Assembly (NCBI RefSeq): GCF_001653715.1
Contig: NZ_LWHQ01000017.1
Coordinates: forward strand, 113,144-177,143
Reading direction: 5' to 3'
DNA from: Methylobacterium platani
Lineage (GTDB): Bacteria > Pseudomonadota > Alphaproteobacteria > Rhizobiales > Beijerinckiaceae
Length of the DNA stretch: 64,000 nt
In this document: positions 18,101-25,781 of the stretch, piece after piece
How the letters are laid out: each line of letters begins with the position of its first letter
Numbering within the stretch: position 1 is the first letter of the stretch
Program-made: the position numbers and the translations under genes
Notes under the pieces: model-generated
Told to the model about the DNA's origin: nothing
What the model saw: only the letters and a program-made list of their open reading frames with translations
Database searches by the model: none

Positions 18101-20522
18101 CGTCGGGCCGCGCCGCCGCCACCTCGAAACTCGCGCTCGCGCCCTCGCGCAGGTCGCCGGAGGTCTTGCGGATCCCCAGGACCGGGCCGGCGGGCAGGAT
18201 CGGCAGGGTCAGGCTGCGCTGCACCGCCCGGCCACCGGGCTCGCCGACCTGCAGCGAGATCCTGGCCTCGAACGGGCGCGGCCCGCTCGCCTCCGGCACC
18301 GGCGCCCGCACGGTGGCGCGCCCCTGCGCGTCGGTGGCGGCGGGCGCCTCGATCTCCGCCGTCGCCGGGGCGACCGCCTCGTCGTCGAGGCCGGTCGAGA
18401 AGTCCGAGAAGCCGCGGATGCCGGAGCGGGCGGCCGGCTGCACCGTCACCGCGCCGCCGACGCCGAGCCCCGCGCCCGGGGCGCCGTAGAGGTAGCGCGC
18501 CGCGACCGTCACCGTCGCGGGCTCGCCCGGGCGCAGGGCGGGCTCGGCCGGATCCAGGCTGACCTCGATCCGCTCGGGCACGTAATCCTCGACCAGGAAG
18601 CGCGCCTCGCCGACCGGGGGCGCCTTCGGGTCGGTATAGGCGGCGACCCGCCAGGTACCGGCTTGCGCGCCGGGGAGCAGCGGCAGCGAGAGGGCCCGCC
18701 CGCCCAGGCCCGCATCGGGCACCTGCACCCGGCGGTCCTCGACCCCGTCCGGGCGCCGCGCCACCAGGGTGAGGGGGAGGTTCTGGATCGCCGCGCCCTT
18801 CGCGTCGCGCAGGAGCGCGGTCAGCTGGACCGTCTCGCCGGAGCGGTAGACCCCGCGCTCGGGAAACAGGTAGGCCTCCGCCGCGCCCGGGGCCGGCCGG
18901 CCCTTCACGCCGCGATCGGCGAGGTCGAAAGCGCCGAGCGTGAGGTCGAGGAAGCCGTAATCGTCGCCGAGGCGCGCCACCACCAGGCTCGGCGCCGCGC
19001 CGCCCTCGCCGCGGGCGAGGCCGGGATCGAAGGCGGCGTGCCCCTGCGCGTCGGTGGCGCGGGTCGCCAGCACCTCGTTGCTGCGGGCGATCAGGCGGAT
19101 CTCCGCGTCCCGGACGACCGCCGCCGAGGCGAGGGAGCGGGCGAGCACGTGGATCCCGTCCGGTCCCTTGAAGGCGGTGAGCCCGAGATCCGAGACCACG
19201 AACCACTGCGTCGCCTCGCTCTGGTCGCCGCCCTCCTCGGCCTCGGCGAGGGACGCGCTGCCGCTCGGCCGCGCCGTCATCACGTAGAGCCCCGGCTCGA
19301 CCTTGCCGACGGCCTGGAGCACCGGGAAGGCCGTCACCGCCTCGCGGTTGACCTCCGCGGGCGCGGTGTCGAGGGCGCCCTTCCAGACCTGGACGCCGCG
19401 CTCGCGGGCGATGGCGCGCAGGCCGGCCCCCGAGAGCTGGGACAGGAACGCCTCGCCACGCAGGGCCGGCAGCAGGCCGCGATCGCCGATGCGCACCACC
19501 TCGACGTCGAGCGTCGGGGCGTTGACCGAGACCAGCGGCACGCCGGCCTGGCCGGTGCGGGGCAGCACGTAGTTGCGGCCGGTGAAGCGCACCTGCGGGC
19601 CGCGGTCGCGGACGTAGATGTCGTAATCGGCCGCCTTGCGGAGGGTTTCGCCGATGCCGGAGGGCAGGCCCCGGCGCAGGACCACGCCGTAGCGCTCGCC
19701 GTGGCGCAGGCCGTCGACGCAGACCTGCTGGCCCTGCGCCGTCACGGCGGCGTCGCTCGCGCCCGACACCGCGACGAAAGGAGCGACATCGGTCTTCGGG
19801 TCGATCGCCTCGGAGAAGGTGAAGCAGGCCCGCGGGGCGGCGGCATCGGAATCGACCTTGTAGTCGAGGATCCGGAAGCCGTGCGCCTCGCGCAGGGCCT
19901 CGTAGGTCTTCGCCGTCTCCCTGGTCGTCTCCTGATTGGTCGTCTCCTGGTCGCCCGCCAGGGCGAGGCTCGCCGCGTAGGCGTCGAGCGCCGGGCGCCA
20001 GCTTTCCTGCCTGGCCAGCACCGCGCCGAGGAGCGCCAGCGCCCGCGCCTCGTCGGCGGGGAGCAGCGCCCGCCGGTAGGCCAGGTAGGCGCCGGCCCGG
20101 GCCTCGGCCTTCAGCGTCTGCCTGGTCTCGTAGTCGTCGCTCTCGGCATCGTCGGCGGCCTGCGCCAGGACGGACCAGTTGCGCCCCTCCGCCGGCTCGG
20201 CCGCGGCGGCGCGGCGCGCGGCGGCGAGCGCCCCGTCGCGGTCGCCCCTGGCGCGCAGGGCCTCGGCCTCCCGCCGCCACTGGGCGGCGGGCTTCGACGG
20301 ATCCGGCCTGGCGCCGGCCTCGTCCTTCAGCCGGGCTTCCAGCCGCACCGCCTCGCTGGCGAGCGCCGGGCGGACGAAGGTCTTGGGGCGCGATGCCGGC
20401 GCGGCGGTGCGGCGGGGAACCGGGTCGGCGGATTGCTGGGCCGCGGCCGGCAGGCCGGCGAGGAGGGTCAGGATGCCGGCGAGACCCACGGCGGCGCGCC
20501 CGACCCGTGTGATGAGCGACAT
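15156..20522 (-). CDS. Bacterial alpha-2-macroglobulin family protein (thioester type)
   Basis: The 1788-residue protein is a broad-spectrum protease trap predicted in the periplasm. It has an N-terminal signal peptide (AAVGLAGILTLLAGLPAAAQ, cut after AAA) without a lipobox cysteine, so it is probably soluble, unlike E. coli YfhM. The thioester motif YGCTEQ is intact with Cys at about residue 1337, followed by the alpha-helical thioester domain (SAGNAEDLWLTAYATDFLTR). MG/BRD-like beta domains precede it and a receptor-binding-like domain ends it. A GPGLA pentapeptide array lies at about residues 1242-1262. No pbpC neighbour is present; the divergent gene is a protease-like protein. Confidence 0.9.
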   Translation of the reverse strand: MSLITRVGRAAVGLAGILTLLAGLPAAAQQSADPVPRRTAAPASRPKTFVRPALASEAVRLEARLKDEAGARPDPSKPAAQWRREAEALRARGDRDGALAAARRAAAAEPAEGRNWSVLAQAADDAESDDYETRQTLKAEARAGAYLAYRRALLPADEARALALLGAVLARQESWRPALDAYAASLALAGDQETTNQETTRETAKTYEALREAHGFRILDYKVDSDAAAPRACFTFSEAIDPKTDVAPFVAVSGASDAAVTAQGQQVCVDGLRHGERYGVVLRRGLPSGIGETLRKAADYDIYVRDRGPQVRFTGRNYVLPRTGQAGVPLVSVNAPTLDVEVVRIGDRGLLPALRGEAFLSQLSGAGLRAIARERGVQVWKGALDTAPAEVNREAVTAFPVLQAVGKVEPGLYVMTARPSGSASLAEAEEGGDQSEATQWFVVSDLGLTAFKGPDGIHVLARSLASAAVVRDAEIRLIARSNEVLATRATDAQGHAAFDPGLARGEGGAAPSLVVARLGDDYGFLDLTLGAFDLADRGVKGRPAPGAAEAYLFPERGVYRSGETVQLTALLRDAKGAAIQNLPLTLVARRPDGVEDRRVQVPDAGLGGRALSLPLLPGAQAGTWRVAAYTDPKAPPVGEARFLVEDYVPERIEVSLDPAEPALRPGEPATVTVAARYLYGAPGAGLGVGGAVTVQPAARSGIRGFSDFSTGLDDEAVAPATAEIEAPAATDAQGRATVRAPVPEASGPRPFEARISLQVGEPGGRAVQRSLTLPILPAGPVLGIRKTSGDLREGASASFEVAAARPDGTRLPGEATWTLLRVERRTQWYRADGRWAFEPVKTTVKVADGRLVLEPGAPARLAVPVDLGRYRLEVRGPGFAAASLSFDVGWSGGESADAPDLLDLTLDRDAYAGGETMRARLRPRFAGTATVAVVSDRVHEIRTLDLPANGATVEIPVKPDWGAGAYLVATAYRPLDQAARRLPGRAMGLAWFGIDREARALGVTLEAPAKVRPRGELRLPIRLTGLKPGEAARVTVAAVDAGILSLTRYAAPDPFGFFFGQKALSTEIRDLYGYLIDGMQGTVGAIRSGGDAGGAELEGSPPAQEPLARYSGVVTVGPDGRAEVSFPLPAFNGTARVMVTAWSAARVGAASADVTIRDPVVASGTLPRFLAVGDRSRLHVALDNVEGPAGDYAVDVDLSGPVVVPAGALARTLHLAPGGRASLEIPLTAAGPGLARIDLRLTGPGLAGPGLAGPGLAGPGLAEPAGQSFSLRIQPGTGTLLRREVRTLAPGASLTLSGDLLAEVIPGTGAVTLAASPFAGIDVPALLRALDRYPYGCTEQVVSRALPLLSVNRLAALSQLGLDGSADERVRGAIDRVLSRQDSSGAFGLWSAGNAEDLWLTAYATDFLTRARERGFAVPPTALALALDRLRNTVANAAEVTEGGLDLAYAAYVLARNGRPVMGDLRYLADTRLAAFATPLARGQIAAALALLGDRGRARTAFEAALAALRAERDGGGYRADYGSRLRDGAGLIALAAETGIARDALGPLGAVVAEERGTRPTSTQEQAWLVLAAAELATETSKEGPALTVDGAPVAGALARTVPGAALEARPVTVANRGTAPVPLALGIAGNPAVPEPAEAKGYAIERSYHRLDGSPADLAALRQNDRLVVVLTVTEAKAGAGRLLLVDRLPAGLEIDNPKLLDADAASGLAWTRSDVKPVHTEFRDDRFVAAYDRDPHQSAFFTVAYTVRAVTPGRYVHPAATIEDMYRPERYGRTAFGTLEVGTAR
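16741..16800. repeat. Four 15-bp tandem repeats inside the macroglobulin gene
   Basis: AAGCCAGGTCCGGCC is repeated four times (the last copy has one change), adding in-frame GPGLA units to the protein about 75-95 residues before the thioester cysteine. Because the unit is 15 bp, copy-number slippage keeps the frame. Confidence 0.95.
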
Positions 20523-20859
20523 GTCCGGCCTCGCGGCGAGTTCCTGCCCGCCCGGAGCCTAGAGCATCTTCCGAGGAAGTGGGAGCCGGCTCGTCGTCGA
20601 CGATTCGGCAAACCAAAGGCTTGGAGAGCATTGCGACCGCAGCGCGATCGTGACGTGCTCCGAGGGCGCGATCCGAGCGGGCCGCAATCCGACGGCGCAA
20701 GCGGCCCGGTCGATTTCGATCGCGCCGGGAGGCCCGCGAGGCCCCGGCAGGGAGCCCTGGAACTCCGGCCTCGCCTCTGACAAGGTCCGGGGGCTCCGGC
20801 GGCCGCCGGCCCGGCCGGCTCCCCCGGTCGTCGGGACCGGAGCCTTCCCGGAGAGCCCG
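20523..20859. other. Divergent intergenic region
   Basis: The 337-bp spacer between the divergent macroglobulin and protease-like genes contains AGAGCATCTTCCGAGGAAG near 20561-20579 and a second GAGCAT at about 20625. A similar AGAGCATCATCC string occurs on the opposite strand near 40770. It may carry both promoters. No gene seen. Confidence 0.4.
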
Positions 20860-22278
20860 ATGCCGCGTCCCGCCCCGCTGCCCGTCGCCGGCCTTCCGGC
20901 GCTCCTCGCAGGCGTCTCGGTGCTCCTCGCCGGTCTCGCGCCGGCGGCCTTCGCCCAGGGAACCGCTCCGGCCGCCCCCGGCGCGACGGTCCCCCGGTCC
21001 GCAGGGCCGGCCGCGCCCGATCCGGCCTTCGAGGCGGCGCGGGCCGCCTTCGAGGCCCGGCCCGAGGCGGAGCGCCGGGCGGTGCAGGACGCCCTGGTCT
21101 GGGTCGGCGGCTACACCAGCGTCGTCACCGGCGCCTTCGGCCGGCGCACCTACGAGGCGATCGGCGCCTGGCAGGCCAAGGGAGCAAGCAAGGGGGGAGG
21201 CGGGGCGGCGACCGGCATCCTCGACGAGCCCGCCCGCGCCGCCCTGCTGGCCGCCGGGGAGGCGGCGCGGCGCGCGGCCCGGTTCACGGTCGCGGCCGAT
21301 CCCGCCACCGGCCTCGTCATCGGGATCCCCGAGCGGCTGCTGGCGAAACGCACCCGCCTGCCCGACGGCAGCCGCTGGCAGAGCCCGGACGGGCGCGTCA
21401 CCCTCGACACCCGGGCCTTCGCCCCCGGCGGCCCCGACCTCGACGCCCTGTTCGCGCAGAGCGCCGCGGCGGGCCCGGAGCGCCGGGTGACCTACAGCCT
21501 GCGGCGCCCCGACTTCACGGTCGTCACCGGCGAGACCCCGGGCGGCAAGTTCTACATCCGCGATGCCGCCGGTCCCGCGGGCCTGCGCGGCTTCAGCCTG
21601 TCCTACGACAAGGCCATGGCCCGGGAGGTGGACCGGCTGGCGATCGCCATCGCCAACAGCTTCGTGCCCTTCCCGGGCGATCGCCCGGCCCCGGCCCCGG
21701 CGCCGCGCCCGGCCGCGGCATCGCCGGAATCGGGTCCGGCCGCCGCGACCGGGCTCGCCGTCGGCCCCCGCCGGATCGTCGCGGTGCTGCCCGGCGCCTG
21801 CCCGGGCCCGCAGGCCGGCGGCGCGCCGGCCCGGATCCTGCGGCGCGACGCGGCCAGCGGCCTCGCGCTCCTCGAGGCCGCAGCAATCGGCCCGCCGCCC
21901 GTCCTCGCACCGGCGCCCGCGCCGCCGGGCACGGCGGTCGTGGTGCTCGCGGCGGGTGCGGACGGGCCGAGCGTCGCGACCGGCGACCTCGCCGCGGGCG
22001 GCGTGCTCGCCCCGCTCCAGCCCGGCGCCGCCGGGGCCCCGGTCCTCGACCGCACCGGGCGCCTCCTCGGCCTCGTCGCCCGCCTGCCGGCGACGCCCCG
22101 CCTCGTCGCAGGCGTGCTGCCGCCGCTCACCCACCCGCTCGTCGGGCTCGACGCGCTCAGGAGCCTCCTCGGCGCGGACGCTCCGCCGGCCCCTGCCGGC
22201 GACGGCCCGCCGCTCAGTGCCGGGGCGATCGCCGGGCGCTACGCCGGGGCGGTGGTGGGGGTGCGGTGCGGGGAGTGA
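20860..22278 (+). CDS. Exported peptidoglycan-binding/trypsin-like protein lacking the catalytic serine
   Basis: The 472-residue protein has a signal peptide (AGVSVLLAGLAPAAFAQG). Residues about 50-130 resemble a peptidoglycan-binding-like domain (VQDALVWVGGYTSVVTGAFG, then RRTYEAIGAWQ). After a Pro/Ala linker, the C-terminal part resembles a trypsin-like protease domain. Around residues 385-405 it reads LQPGAAGAPVLDRTGRLLGL. This matches the GxSGxPVxxxxGxxxG serine site, but with Ala in place of Ser. It is therefore probably catalytically dead, a periplasmic binding or scaffold protein. The ATG at 20860 follows GGAGAGCC. It is divergent from the macroglobulin gene. Confidence 0.7.
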   Translation: MPRPAPLPVAGLPALLAGVSVLLAGLAPAAFAQGTAPAAPGATVPRSAGPAAPDPAFEAARAAFEARPEAERRAVQDALVWVGGYTSVVTGAFGRRTYEAIGAWQAKGASKGGGGAATGILDEPARAALLAAGEAARRAARFTVAADPATGLVIGIPERLLAKRTRLPDGSRWQSPDGRVTLDTRAFAPGGPDLDALFAQSAAAGPERRVTYSLRRPDFTVVTGETPGGKFYIRDAAGPAGLRGFSLSYDKAMAREVDRLAIAIANSFVPFPGDRPAPAPAPRPAAASPESGPAAATGLAVGPRRIVAVLPGACPGPQAGGAPARILRRDAASGLALLEAAAIGPPPVLAPAPAPPGTAVVVLAAGADGPSVATGDLAAGGVLAPLQPGAAGAPVLDRTGRLLGLVARLPATPRLVAGVLPPLTHPLVGLDALRSLLGADAPPAPAGDGPPLSAGAIAGRYAGAVVGVRCGE

Positions 22279-22331
22279 CCCGCCCCGACGATGCCAGGGC
22301 TGTCCGGGGAGCGGCCGGCATCCGGCGCCCG

Positions 22332-23195
22332 TCACCCGCGGCGCCTGTCCCGCACCGCCTCCTTGGTGCGGGCGAGGGCCGCTTCGGCCGATTTCATGTC
22401 GCGCTGCGCGACCAGGACGAAGATCGCGTCGAGGATGTTGAGCTGGGCGATCCGCGCCGCGGCGTTCTCGCCGAGCAGGGGAGAGCCGCGGGCGGTCGAG
22501 CACAGGACGACGTCGGCCGTCCCGGCCAGCGGGGAATGCGGGTAGTTGGTGATCGCGATGGTGCGGGCGCCGCGGCGCCGGGCGATCTGCAGCGCCTCGA
22601 GGGTCACCAGGGTGGCGCCCGAATGCGAGAAGCCGATCGCCACGTCCCGCGTGCCGAGCAGCGAGGCCGACATCGCCATCATGTGGGCGTCGTCGTAGAC
22701 CGAGGCGTGGATGCCGATGCGCAGGAACTTGTGGGCGACGTCGCGGGCGATCTGCGCCGAGCCGCCGACGCCGTAGAAGTCCCGCTGCCGGGCCTGCGCG
22801 ATGAAATCGGCCGCGCGCTCGAAGGCGGAGACGTCGGCGATCGCCAACGTCTCCTCGAGCGCCTGGATCGAGGCCCGGAACACCTTGCTGACGATCTCGG
22901 CGCCCGAATCGTCGGGGGAGAGGTCGTCGTGCATCTCCGAGACCGAGACGCGGACGTAGTCGGCGACGTTCTGCCGGAAATCGCGGTAGCCCGAGAAGCC
23001 GAGCTTCTTGGCGATCTTGACGACCATGGCCTCCGAAACGCCCGCCGTCTCGGCGACCTCCTTCAGGGCCGTCTCGGTGCTGAAATCGCGCCGCCCGAAG
23101 ACGCTGTCGACGACCTTGGCCTCGAGCGGCGTCAGGTTCGGCCGCATCATGCGGATCCGCGGTCCGACCGACTTCGGATCCATCACGTCGCTCAT
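22332..23195 (-). CDS. RpiR-family transcriptional regulator (HTH + SIS)
   Basis: The 287-residue regulator has an N-terminal HTH_6 domain (residues about 20-90: TALKEVAETAGVSEAMVVKI, then AKKLGFSGYRDFR). A SIS sugar-phosphate-binding domain follows (residues about 130-265: FYGVGGSAQIARDVAHKFLR and VAIGFSHSGATLVTLEAL). GGAGG precedes the ATG. It lies 85 bp upstream of nothing but just downstream of the RbsD-like gene on the same strand, at the end of the sugar import operon. It most likely controls one or both adjacent ABC systems in response to a phosphorylated sugar. Confidence 0.92.
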   Translation of the reverse strand: MSDVMDPKSVGPRIRMMRPNLTPLEAKVVDSVFGRRDFSTETALKEVAETAGVSEAMVVKIAKKLGFSGYRDFRQNVADYVRVSVSEMHDDLSPDDSGAEIVSKVFRASIQALEETLAIADVSAFERAADFIAQARQRDFYGVGGSAQIARDVAHKFLRIGIHASVYDDAHMMAMSASLLGTRDVAIGFSHSGATLVTLEALQIARRRGARTIAITNYPHSPLAGTADVVLCSTARGSPLLGENAAARIAQLNILDAIFVLVAQRDMKSAEAALARTKEAVRDRRRG

Positions 23196-23280
23196 CGGGT
23201 CCGCCTCCTGCAGAACACGCCACTCTAGTCCGTCGGAGCGCGCGCCGGCCAGCGGTGGCCGGATGGCGCCGGCACTCCCG

Positions 23281-23721
23281 TCAGACCACGCCCTTGCGCA
23301 GGATGAAGCAGCCGTACGGGCCGGGATCGGCGGTGCGGACCACCGCGAAGGCCTGCCGGGCGGCCTCGTAGAAGGCGAACCGCTCCAGCGCCGCGAACGG
23401 GACCGGCCGGCCCTCGGCCCGGTCGACGACCGCCTGCATCCGCGCGTGGACCGGCATCAGCCGGTCGGGATCGCCCACGACCGTCATGCGCGTCACGGGG
23501 GACGGCACGAAGGTGTCGAGCGGCATCACCGAGAGGATCGCCTCCGCGGCCCGGCCGAGGTCGCAGCCCGCCATGTCGATGACGCGCCCGTGGACGGTGT
23601 GGCGGGCGATGCTGGCGGCCGGGTGGTTGACGTCGCAGATCAGCAGGTCGTCGCCGTGTCCCATCGCCATCAGCATGCCGAGCATCTCGGCCGACAAGGC
23701 GCGGTCCAGTCCCTTCAGCAT
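23281..23721 (-). CDS. RbsD/FucU-family sugar mutarotase
   Basis: The 146-residue cytosolic protein should interconvert sugar anomers before phosphorylation. MLKGLDRALSAEMLGMLMAM, GHGDDLLICDVNHPAAS and the C-terminal YGCFILRKGVV match RbsD/FucU, with the catalytic-site histidine and aspartate in GHGDD. It is closer in length and sequence to FucU (fucose mutarotase) than to RbsD by eye. GAGGAG precedes the ATG. It is the last gene of the minus-strand importer set (binding protein, ATPase, two permeases, mutarotase), whose sugar is unknown. Confidence 0.88.
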   Translation of the reverse strand: MLKGLDRALSAEMLGMLMAMGHGDDLLICDVNHPAASIARHTVHGRVIDMAGCDLGRAAEAILSVMPLDTFVPSPVTRMTVVGDPDRLMPVHARMQAVVDRAEGRPVPFAALERFAFYEAARQAFAVVRTADPGPYGCFILRKGVV

Positions 23722-23754
23722 GGCACTCCTCTCAGGGTCGGGCTTCGGGCGGGG

Positions 23755-24786
23755 TCAGGCGCGCGGCGGCGCGGGGCGAAGGACCGGCGCGCGCAGGCCC
23801 GCGAGGAGCGGGCGCAGCTGGTCGCGCACCGCCGCGATCATGCCGACCGAGAGCAGGATCCCGCCCCAGACCGCGAGCGTCAGGAACTGGCTGAAGTCGA
23901 GGAGGACGCAGGCCGTCGAGATCAGCTGCAGCACGACCAGGGCCAGGACCAGGCCGCCGACCCGGCCGAAGCCGCCGGACGGGCTGATGCCGCCCAGCAC
24001 GCAGGCGAGGATCGTGACGAGGAGATAGCTCTCGCCGTAGGCCGCGTTGGCGGAGTTGAAGCGCGCCATCATGACGAACCCGGCCGTGGCGGCGACGAGC
24101 GAGGCGAGGACGTAGACGCGCAGGAGCGCCGCCCGGGTGTCGATGCCGGAGAAGCGCACCGCCTGCTGGTTCGAGCCCATCAGGGTCAGGACGACGCCGA
24201 AGGGCGTGCGGGTGAGGAGCACGCCGAGGGCCGTCGCCACGAGCCCGAGCAGCAGGAGCGGCATCGGGACGCCGAGGACCGCGCCGCTGCCGAGGAACAG
24301 GATGGCGGGCGGGAACTCGGATATGACGCTGCCGTGGGTGAGCCCGATCGCCAGGCCCTTGACCAGCGTCATGGTCCCGAGCGTCGCCAGGATCGGCGAG
24401 ACGCGCAGGTAGCCGATCAGGGTGCCGTTGAGGAGGCCGACGAGCGCCGCCGTCGCGAGGCCGGCGAGCAGCGCGCCGGCCTCGACCGCCAGGAGGACGA
24501 GGCCGTCCGCCCCGGCGGGGGCCGATTTCAGCACCGCCGCCGCGGCGAGCGCCGCGAGGTTCGCGGTCGCGATGATCGACAGGTCGAGGCCGCCGGAGAG
24601 GAGCGCCACCATCATGGCGAGGGAGAGCAGCCCGAGCTCCGGCAGCTGGTAGGCCATCGAGCGCAGGCCCGCCGGGGCGAACAGCCGGTCGCCGATCAGC
24701 GGCGCGGCGGCGAGGCAGAGGAGGGCCAGGAGGGCGAGGAGCCGCAGGTTGGTGCGGCCGACATGCCGCAGCAGGAAGGCCGGCAT
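23755..24786 (-). CDS. Sugar ABC transporter permease (RbsC/BPD_transp_2 family)
   Basis: The 343-residue membrane protein has about ten hydrophobic segments, including LPELGLLSLAMMVALLSGGL and the conserved GGLDLSIIATANLAALAAA. The C-terminal loop VLGGISPSGGFGRVGG matches the EAA-like region of this family. Its ATG overlaps the stop of the upstream permease by one base (TGATG), so translation is coupled. With two different permeases the importer is of the RhaP/RhaQ or LsrC/LsrD arrangement rather than the RbsC homodimer. Confidence 0.9.
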   Translation of the reverse strand: MPAFLLRHVGRTNLRLLALLALLCLAAAPLIGDRLFAPAGLRSMAYQLPELGLLSLAMMVALLSGGLDLSIIATANLAALAAAAVLKSAPAGADGLVLLAVEAGALLAGLATAALVGLLNGTLIGYLRVSPILATLGTMTLVKGLAIGLTHGSVISEFPPAILFLGSGAVLGVPMPLLLLGLVATALGVLLTRTPFGVVLTLMGSNQQAVRFSGIDTRAALLRVYVLASLVAATAGFVMMARFNSANAAYGESYLLVTILACVLGGISPSGGFGRVGGLVLALVVLQLISTACVLLDFSQFLTLAVWGGILLSVGMIAAVRDQLRPLLAGLRAPVLRPAPPRA

Positions 24787-25781
24787 CAGGCGAGCCCCGG
24801 GGAATCGTGCCAGCGGCGGCGGGCGCGGGCCGCCATGCCGGCGACGGCGGCGACGATGACGAGGCCGGTGAAGAAGTCCGACCAGTAGGACGACACCCCG
24901 AGCAGCGCGAGGCCGTTCTTCATGATGACGACGAGGGCGAGGCCCAGGATCGCGCCGAGGACGGAGCCGTGGCCGCCCTCGAGGCTCGCCCCGCCGAGCA
25001 CGGCGGCGGCCACGACCTCGAGCTCGCGCCCGACCAGCGCGGTGGGCGACACCGACTGGGTGTACTGGGCCTGCACCAGGGAGGCGAGGCCGGCGACGAG
25101 GCCCATGTAGCCGTAGACGAGCAGGTTGAGGCGGGCCGTGCCGAAGCCGACGCGCCGGGCCGCCTCCGGGTTGCCGCCGAGCGCGAAGACCTGCCGGCCG
25201 AAACGGGTCCGGTTGAGCAGGAACCAGGCGGCCAGGAAGGCGAGCACCAGCGCCCAGATCTGCAGGCTCACCGCGTAGACGTTGCCCTTGGCGTCGCTCG
25301 TGACGAAGAGGTCGACCGGGTCGCCGAACCAGGCCGGCAGGGTGAAGATGTCCTGCCCCCGGGTGACGGTGAGCAGGATGCCGTAGATCACGCTCTGCGT
25401 GGCGATGGTGACGATGATGCTGGCGATGCCGAGCGTGCTCACCAGGACGCCGTTGACGAGGCCGAGCCCGAGCCCGATGCCCCCTGCGATGGCGACGATC
25501 TCGCCCCAGCCCGCCCCGGTGGCGTTCGCCACGGTGAGCGCCGCGTACTGCGCCACGGACGCGACCGCCGCGAACGAGATGTCGATGCCGCCGGCGATCA
25601 GGACGACCAGCAGCCCCGAGACCAGGATGCCGTTGAACGCGGTCGCGTTCATCATCTCGAGGATGTTCTGGACGCCGAGGAAGTTCGGCCTGAGGGCGGT
25701 CAGCACCACCACCATGCCGAGGATGACGAGCCCGAGCCAGAGCTCCTGCGGCGCGCGCCCGCCGCGCGATCCCTTAACCAT
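24786..25781 (-). CDS. Sugar ABC transporter permease (RbsC family), second subunit
   Basis: The 331-residue membrane protein shows the family signatures AGGIDISFAAVASVAQYAAL, GGNPEAARRVGFG and VLGGASLEGGHGSVLGAILG. Its start overlaps the ATPase gene end by 8 bp and its stop overlaps the next permease start, so the three genes form one translationally coupled unit. It is expected to pair with the 343-residue permease as a heterodimer. The substrate depends on the binding protein at 27406. Confidence 0.9.
   Translation of the reverse strand: MVKGSRGGRAPQELWLGLVILGMVVVLTALRPNFLGVQNILEMMNATAFNGILVSGLLVVLIAGGIDISFAAVASVAQYAALTVANATGAGWGEIVAIAGGIGLGLGLVNGVLVSTLGIASIIVTIATQSVIYGILLTVTRGQDIFTLPAWFGDPVDLFVTSDAKGNVYAVSLQIWALVLAFLAAWFLLNRTRFGRQVFALGGNPEAARRVGFGTARLNLLVYGYMGLVAGLASLVQAQYTQSVSPTALVGRELEVVAAAVLGGASLEGGHGSVLGAILGLALVVIMKNGLALLGVSSYWSDFFTGLVIVAAVAGMAARARRRWHDSPGLA

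Noticed and set aside
15570..20780. A 1736-codon plus-strand frame opposite the macroglobulin gene
   Set aside because: His/Arg/Gly-rich shadow frame with no domain; the minus-strand gene has a signal peptide and the intact thioester motif.
13450..23223. A 3257-codon open frame on the minus strand
   Set aside because: It runs antisense to or out of frame with the AraC, macroglobulin, protease-like and RpiR genes, has Arg/Gly/Pro-rich composition and exists only because stop codons are rare in very GC-rich DNA.
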